Assembly (NCBI GenBank): GCA_020809705.1
Contig: CP085830.1
Location: 248,001-312,000, forward strand
From: Calonectria ilicicola
Lineage: Eukaryota > Ascomycota > Sordariomycetes > Hypocreales > Nectriaceae
DNA: 64,000 nucleotides
Reading direction: 5' to 3'
Part shown: positions 59,089 through 64,000 of the stretch, piece by piece
Position numbering within the stretch: position 1 is the stretch's first letter
How the letters are laid out: every line of letters starts with the position of its first letter
The notes under the pieces: model-generated
Told to the model about the DNA's origin: nothing
The model's database searches: none
The model's input: only the letters and a program-made list of their open reading frames with translations
Translations under genes and position numbers: made by a program

Positions 59089-59100
59089 CTCGGCGCCGAC
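59089..59100. promoter_or_regulatory. CGG-CG-CCG palindrome between the MFS and regulator genes
   Basis: CTCGGCGCCGAC, 182 bases from the transporter start and 223 bases from the regulator start; a CTCGGC half-site lies 30 bases away (59058). Suggests that the regulator also controls its own gene. Confidence 0.6.
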
Positions 59101-59322
59101 ATTATCCCCTTTAACCAAGCACGACTTGAACTTCAGCTCCCCCAAGATGAGGATTATGTCCCGCTAATGCGCCCTGTGACAAATGGGAATTAATAGCTAT
59201 CGTCCCCGATAAGACTGTGGAGAAACCCCAGCTTTTAGACCGCCTCCTCGTCCAGAACGCGGGGAAGGGCGGGGAAACCTGGTTCGCAAGTCTGTACAGA
59301 GAGAAAAGGCCCCGAGTGCGCC

Positions 59323-61971
59323 ATGTCGGCGAAACGTCTTGCCTTCAAGCAGATGGCTCCAATGCTGCCTCCGAAACAGAAACCGAGAGCCTGCGTTCCG
59401 TGCCACGAGCGCAAGGTTCGGTGCGACTTTGCTGTCGTCGGCACGCCTTGCACTCGTTGTGTGAGCAAGGACCGAACAGCCTCATGCGTGCCGGTGCCGC
59501 GATTGGACAAGAGGTGAGTTGGTCCTCTGTATTGGTCCAGCATATGGCGAGGCTGATGGTTGCCCCAAGTGACGCAAACAAGCGGAAGCGGGCGTCTGAT
59601 GATGCCGACGGAAGAAGTAGACGCCCAGGTATAGATGGCGATGTGCAAGCCGACGAACATGCAAACGGGTCATTGCCAGAGATCATCGAGGCATCGGCCA
59701 GGGTAAGTTCGCTTTGACCGAGCAAGCCCGGCGAGTCACTGATGGCCGAGACAGACACCTACCTCCACCTCAACTCGGCGCGATGGCCAACCCTCTCCGA
59801 GCCAACCAAGCTTCAGCATCGCGTCTCCTCTGCAGACGCCCTTGTCCTCTGTTCAGGGGCCACTAGCACTGTCAGGTTCATACCACCTAAGAGCCAGCCA
59901 ACCCGAGTATTCCATGTCCGAGGACGACGCCCACCTCCAGACGCTCTGTCGAATGTCACAGAGCGAACCCGTGGTACTAACTCCACCTTCGGTCGTCGGC
60001 GCAGAACAGCAGCCCCTTCGTGTTGTCGAATACTACAGCGACCTCAATGCCCTTTCCCTACTCAATGATGCATTGGGGAAACCCAATCGCCGGAAGTTGG
60101 TCCAGGTTAGCCTTGCTAGTCCACAAGTGGGTTCCGCCAAGCAGCGTGAGCTGTCTTGTCTCGACGATATCGATCGTGCCTATCTCGCACAGAGAAAGGT
60201 ACATGAAATGCCCTCAACATCGTCATGGTATGATCACACTCGATCTAATCTTGACTCATTAATAGGTTAACATCAGCCAGTGATTCTATGATGCGATTAT
60301 TTTTTAAATACGTCTACCCGTATACCCCAGTGGTAGACCGCATGCAGCTTGCTATTGACTACCGACAAGGCAGCTGTTCTTCATTTCTTATATATGCTAT
60401 TTTTGCCATCACGATTCCATATGCATCCTTGGATTTAGTGCATGCTATGGCCTTCAAAAGCATCACTGAAGCACAAAAGGAATTTTTTACCCGAGCGAGG
60501 TTGCTCTATGACTTTGGCTGCGAGAAGAACCAATTAAACATATTGCAGGCCTGTGTGTTTATGAGTTCGTTCCAAAACTCGTTTGCCCCGGACAAGGATT
60601 TCCGGTTTTGGTTCAACAACGCAACGCATATAGCGACACTAATGGGACTTCATAGGAGGTGAGTTGCGAGAAAGATATGGCATCGTCACGAATGAAACTT
60701 ATCATTTTGCTTCTCTAGAAATATCGAGCGTGATTTAGATCCAAGTATGCATCGCGTTTGTCGACGTATTTGGTGGCTCCTCTTTGTACAGAATCTCTTT
60801 ACTCGTCACATGATGCCGTGCTAATATAATGGCAGCAACGCGATGTCATGTTCTCCTTGGCCGGTTTTGAAAACGTGCGACTTCTCCGGGATGAAGAGGC
60901 TGATACATTGCCCTTATGTGAAGATGATTGGAAAGATGCAGCAGAAGTTGAAGCAGTCCAAGATATTCTATATCCTACATCAGTGACCCAGATGAAGTTT
61001 CTGGTGGAAAACTGCAAGCTCACTCAACTTGGTAAGAACTTGCCATCTTTCAGTTGTTCTTTTCAGACATTTTACATATATGATTCCTTATACTTGCTCA
61101 CCTTCGTATTCCGCAGGCGCTAGATGCTTGAGACTATTGCGAATCTCAAATGCTGTTCCTCCGATGGACGAAGTACGCGACATTAGCAAATCAATCGCTT
61201 CATGGCGGAGCGCATTACCGTCCGAATTGAAAATGGAGGGGGTGTCGCACTGGGATGATGCGAGTATCTGGATCATCGTCATTCTCACCTTTAGCTTTCG
61301 TCTGGAGTGCTTATTCTACCGCAGCATACGCCGGCGAACAGAAAAGCTCAATATAGATGACACGAAATGGATCAACCAGCGATTACATGGAGCCATGTTT
61401 GAGATGAGTTCATTATTGCGCCGTGCCATGGCGTACGAGATTCTTCAAAGCGGGCCTCCTTCAATGTGCGCGCTCCTCATGATGAGATAGTTTGTTTTCT
61501 GCAGAACAATGCTGACACTTGCTCTACAGGATTGTCTGCACCACACAATTAATGGCACTCCAAATAGAAGCTGCACTCAGCAGGGATTGTAGTCGCGCGC
61601 AGCGGCGGGCACTCAAAGCAGAAATTCACACTGTCCTCTCATATTTTCAAGATATTGAAGACACTTGGCTCAACGCAAAATGGGCCTCGAGAGTTTTCGC
61701 CTTTGTTGTAAAGCAAACCGGATTGTCTTTGAATGAAATCCATGAAGAATCTTCAAGTACTCATAAAGCTGCGCAAAATGTTGGAAACGGTGTCATAAAC
61801 ACTCGGGATCTGAATGGCGATGATGAATTAGACTTGTCGCGATGTCAAAATGCGCAATCGTTGGAGTTTTTAGAGGCCCTTCCGGAAAATTGGCTGCAGG
61901 ATATGATTGACCAAGGAGTGTTGGATCAGCAAGACCAAGCGATATTTGAGGTATTTAGAACATCTCTATAG
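59323..61971 (+). CDS. Zn(II)2Cys6 transcription factor with fungal-specific TF domain
   Basis: The start at 59323 precedes a canonical binuclear cluster: CVPCHERKVRC, then CTRC, then a final Cys in DRTASC (spacing C-x2-C-x6-C-x8-C-x2-C-x8-C). The first introns run from 59515 and from 59703; the frame then stays open through a Ser/Pro-rich linker into a fungal TF middle-homology region (MMRLFFKYVYPYTPVVDR, FWFNNATHIATLMGLHR, VCRRIWWLLF). The C-terminus (61971) is acidic. The layout resembles Ctf1-beta-like regulators. Nuclear, DNA-binding dimer expected to read inverted CGG triplets; the CGG-CG-CCG palindromes in every promoter of this cluster are the natural candidate sites. Exons seen in outline; the splice at 60784-60833 lacks only experimental support. 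Confidence 0.9.
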
Positions 61972-62093
61972 ATCAATATAGGCATCAAAAAGCCATAAAG
62001 CAAAGAAGCCTCTCGCACAATCGCGATTCTCAAATCATAAATTCGTGTCGATTGTTGCAGTTTCAATCTCCACAACTCTAGCACGACCGACAG

Positions 62094-62150
62094 CTCGGCG
62101 TTGTGTTCCTCGGCGCCAAATTGCCTCAAGTCACTCAACGCAACGCCGAG
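62094..62150. promoter_or_regulatory. Nested CTCGGCG sites upstream of the OYE-like gene
   Basis: CTCGGCGTTG (62094-62103) and its inverted copy CAACGCCGAG (62141-62150) flank CTCGGCGCC (62109-62117), which lacks one half of the palindrome. The group is 165-221 bases upstream of the start at 62315. Both a regulator site and a stem of 10 bp with a 37-base loop are possible. Confidence 0.55.
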
Positions 62151-62314
62151 TTACTCCACTCGCTACGCGCTAAGGATTGGCCCTGGCCGAGACGCCGCTA
62201 CTTCTTGCCACGAGCCCGACATTACTATTTTTCTCTTGGACCTCGTTAAAAAACCCACGGCGTCCGTATTCTGAATCATCATTGACTACAATTTCATATC
62301 CACGAATATTCATC

Positions 62315-63822
62315 ATGTCAAATCTCTTGCAACCAGTGATGCTTGGTGACTCTCTGCGATTGCGTAACCGCATTTGCATGGGCTCCATGACTCGCAACCG
62401 ATGCATTGCCAACAACAAACCGACAAAGTCTAGTGTAGAGCACTACAGCACCAGAGCACGAGACGGTGTCGGTCTTATTGTTGCAGAGGGGACCTTTGTG
62501 TATCTGAATGGCGCTGAATGGCCTCACGCACCGTTGATGTACCTAGAAGAACATGCCATTGCGTGGAAAGAGGTGACAGACGCAGTTCACCATGAAGGAG
62601 GAGCAATCTTTTTCCAACCTTGGCACCCAGGTATTTTTTGTTACAGCCCGGCGCTTCATGTTATCACCAGAATTGACCAGCTTAATTCCAGGTCGGATTC
62701 AGAATGAGGGTATGCCCTTACTAAAATCGAGTAGATATCCCATATATGCGCCTTCTGTGATCCCTGCGGAAGGGGGAAAGTTTCGTCTCCTCGAAGGAAT
62801 GCCGGTACATTATGATACCCCGATACAGCTGTGGGAGCAACATCGTCGTGCTAATCTAGAGTCCTCGAATACTAGGGTCATTCAGCCAACATAACAGAGA
62901 TCGAGCAACCCGCGGAGATTGTAGAGCAATTCAAAACATCTGTGCAACTAGCCAAGAGAGCTGGATTTGACGGTATTGAGCTACTCTCTCAGGGGTAAGA
63001 TATCGATGAATAAGCTTTTTCTTTTATCTATCCTAACTGGACTGATATTGTCGAGCGTTCAGTGGTTATCTTCTGCATAATTTCCTGTGCTCGTATGTCT
63101 CTCACCTCCAAGCCTAGAAGATTCTCCTAAAGTTAACTATTTACTTCGAAGCCGCGCAAACAACCGCAAAGATCAATACGGAGGTTCTGTGGAAAATCGA
63201 TGCCGATTCCCCCTTGAAGTGCTGGATGCCATCATTGACGTCTGGGGACCGAGACACGTAGGTATCAAAATATGCCCCTCAGATGACTATAATGATTCGG
63301 CCGTCGCGTATAATGAGCTATCTGAGACATATGGATATTTTATTAAAGAGCTCATGAAACGCGATCTAGCATACATTAACTTATCTCGTCGAGGTTGCGC
63401 CATAGGCCGGGAACAGGATGCTTACTTTAAAAGTAAGCCACGGCCTGCCGGATTGGAACTACCTCCTGGATATGAACCACTGGATGAATTTGAAGGGCTG
63501 ATCAAACACGATGGAAGCCGGACAATGTTAATGGTCAACCACGAATATACTGTCGCTGAGGCAGAACGTCTCATAGAATCAGGACGAATAGATTTGGTAA
63601 CATTTGGGCGACCATTTATTTACAATCCAGTAAGTAATTCCCTAATTTCTACCTAAAAAGTTCACGTGATTCTCTAACCTAATTTCTTGAAATCAGGATC
63701 TCATTACCAGAGTTGCAAAGTCAATTCCGTTTGCGGTAAACACAAGAGGTGGGAGTGTCAATTATGGTCCATACCGAAATCCAGATGAAAATTATAATGA
63801 TTGGCCATGTGCCACAGCTTGA
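62315..63822 (+). CDS. Old Yellow Enzyme-like NADH:flavin oxidoreductase with altered active site
   Basis: Six exons close in frame: 62315-62630, 62692-62844, 62886-62994, 63063-63092 (30 nt), 63152-63629 and 63697-63822 (403 aa). FMN-barrel marks of the OYE family: MGSMTRNRC, EGTFVYLNGAEWP, WHPGR, NRKDQYGGSVENRCRFPLEVLDAI, a PLDEFEGLIKHDGS segment and LVTFGRPFIYNPDL. In most relatives the substrate carbonyl is held by His and Asn/His in EIHxANGYL; here the aligned stretch is ELLSQGGYLL, so both are missing. The enzyme may use another binding mode, have a different reaction or be inactive. Normal OYE chemistry is reduction of the C=C bond of an enone, which would supply a saturated ketone to the cluster's BVMO. 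Intron 2 is short (41 nt). Confidence 0.87.
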
Positions 63823-63966
63823 GCATAGTCACAATTTAACTAGGGTTTTAAATACAGAACAAGAGTCAATATTCGTATTTTGGTAAATCGTGGGTTCGAA
63901 CAAGAAGAACCTCTGAAGCCAAAAGGGCGGCAGATACAATTAAGCAAAAAGAGAAGATTAGTGCTC

Positions 63967-64000
63967 TGCCCCGTACTGGAATCGAACCAGTGATCTTATC
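63967..64000 (-). tRNA. 3' half of a tRNA, cut by the window edge
   Basis: On the minus strand ACTGG-TTCGATT-CCAGT forms a perfect 5-bp T arm with the classic T loop; it is followed by a 7-base acceptor strand ACGGGGC and discriminator A (63967). A T5 run follows 17 bases downstream (63946-63950), as expected for RNA polymerase III termination. The anticodon is outside the window, so the isotype is unknown. Confidence 0.7.

Noticed and set aside
62177..62314. Earlier start for the OYE-like gene at 62177
   Set aside because: Relatives begin close to the FMN-barrel start, as at 62315, and the upstream part overlaps the regulatory region.
1..64000. CRISPR arrays, bacterial operons, insertion sequences and rRNA genes
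   Set aside because: No regularly spaced repeats, ribosome-binding-site-led operons, terminal inverted repeats with transposase or rRNA signatures were seen; the gene structure is eukaryotic throughout.

Overview
The window is nuclear DNA of a filamentous ascomycete (Pezizomycotina). The evidence is densely packed genes with many 41-90 nt GT-AG introns, two highly reducing polyketide synthases (HR-PKS), a Zn(II)2Cys6 regulator, a fungal cutinase, a fungal rhodopsin-like membrane protein and fungus-type ankyrin, TPR and CHAT proteins. The gene mix fits Sordariomycetes, but the species cannot be fixed from the sequence. Exon joins were worked out by hand from splice signals plus reading frame; where a join closes exactly in frame this is stated.

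Region A (1-24.2 kb) is secondary metabolism. An HR-PKS of the LovB / PKS-NRPS type runs off the left edge (KS-AT-start of DH visible) and is divergent from a LovC-like trans-acting enoyl reductase. A Clr5-ankyrin protein and a four-helix membrane glycoprotein follow. Then come a second medium-chain reductase, a second HR-PKS (KS-AT-DH-degenerate MT-ER-KR-ACP) and, divergent from it, a LovG-like FSH serine hydrolase. The parts resemble a statin-type two-PKS cluster, but the second PKS carries a one-base frameshift and an in-frame TGA.

Region B (24.2-39.1 kb) is sparse: a secreted cutinase, a small secreted protein with strong codon bias, a large membrane protein, a rhodopsin-like membrane protein with an eroded N-terminus and an orphan coding fragment. 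The 6 kb from 28.1 to 34.25 kb has no recognisable gene.

Region C (39.4-49.9 kb) holds a TPR-CHAT (caspase-like) protein with one frameshift, an NCS1 permease, a RidA-like protein and an ankyrin-CorA fusion.

Region D (50.7-63.8 kb) is a compact cluster without a backbone synthase: Baeyer-Villiger-type monooxygenase, hotdog thioesterase, DUF3237 protein, metallo-beta-lactamase-fold hydrolase, sugar-porter MFS transporter, Zn2Cys6 factor and an Old Yellow Enzyme-like oxidoreductase. Each of its shared or single promoters carries a CGG-CG-CCG palindrome (core CTCGGCGCCGAG) about 165-235 bp from a start codon, which looks like the binding site of the cluster's own regulator. One more copy lies between the NCS1 permease and the RidA gene. 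The enzyme set suggests turnover of a cyclic enone or ketone through a lactone. The right edge cuts a tRNA gene.
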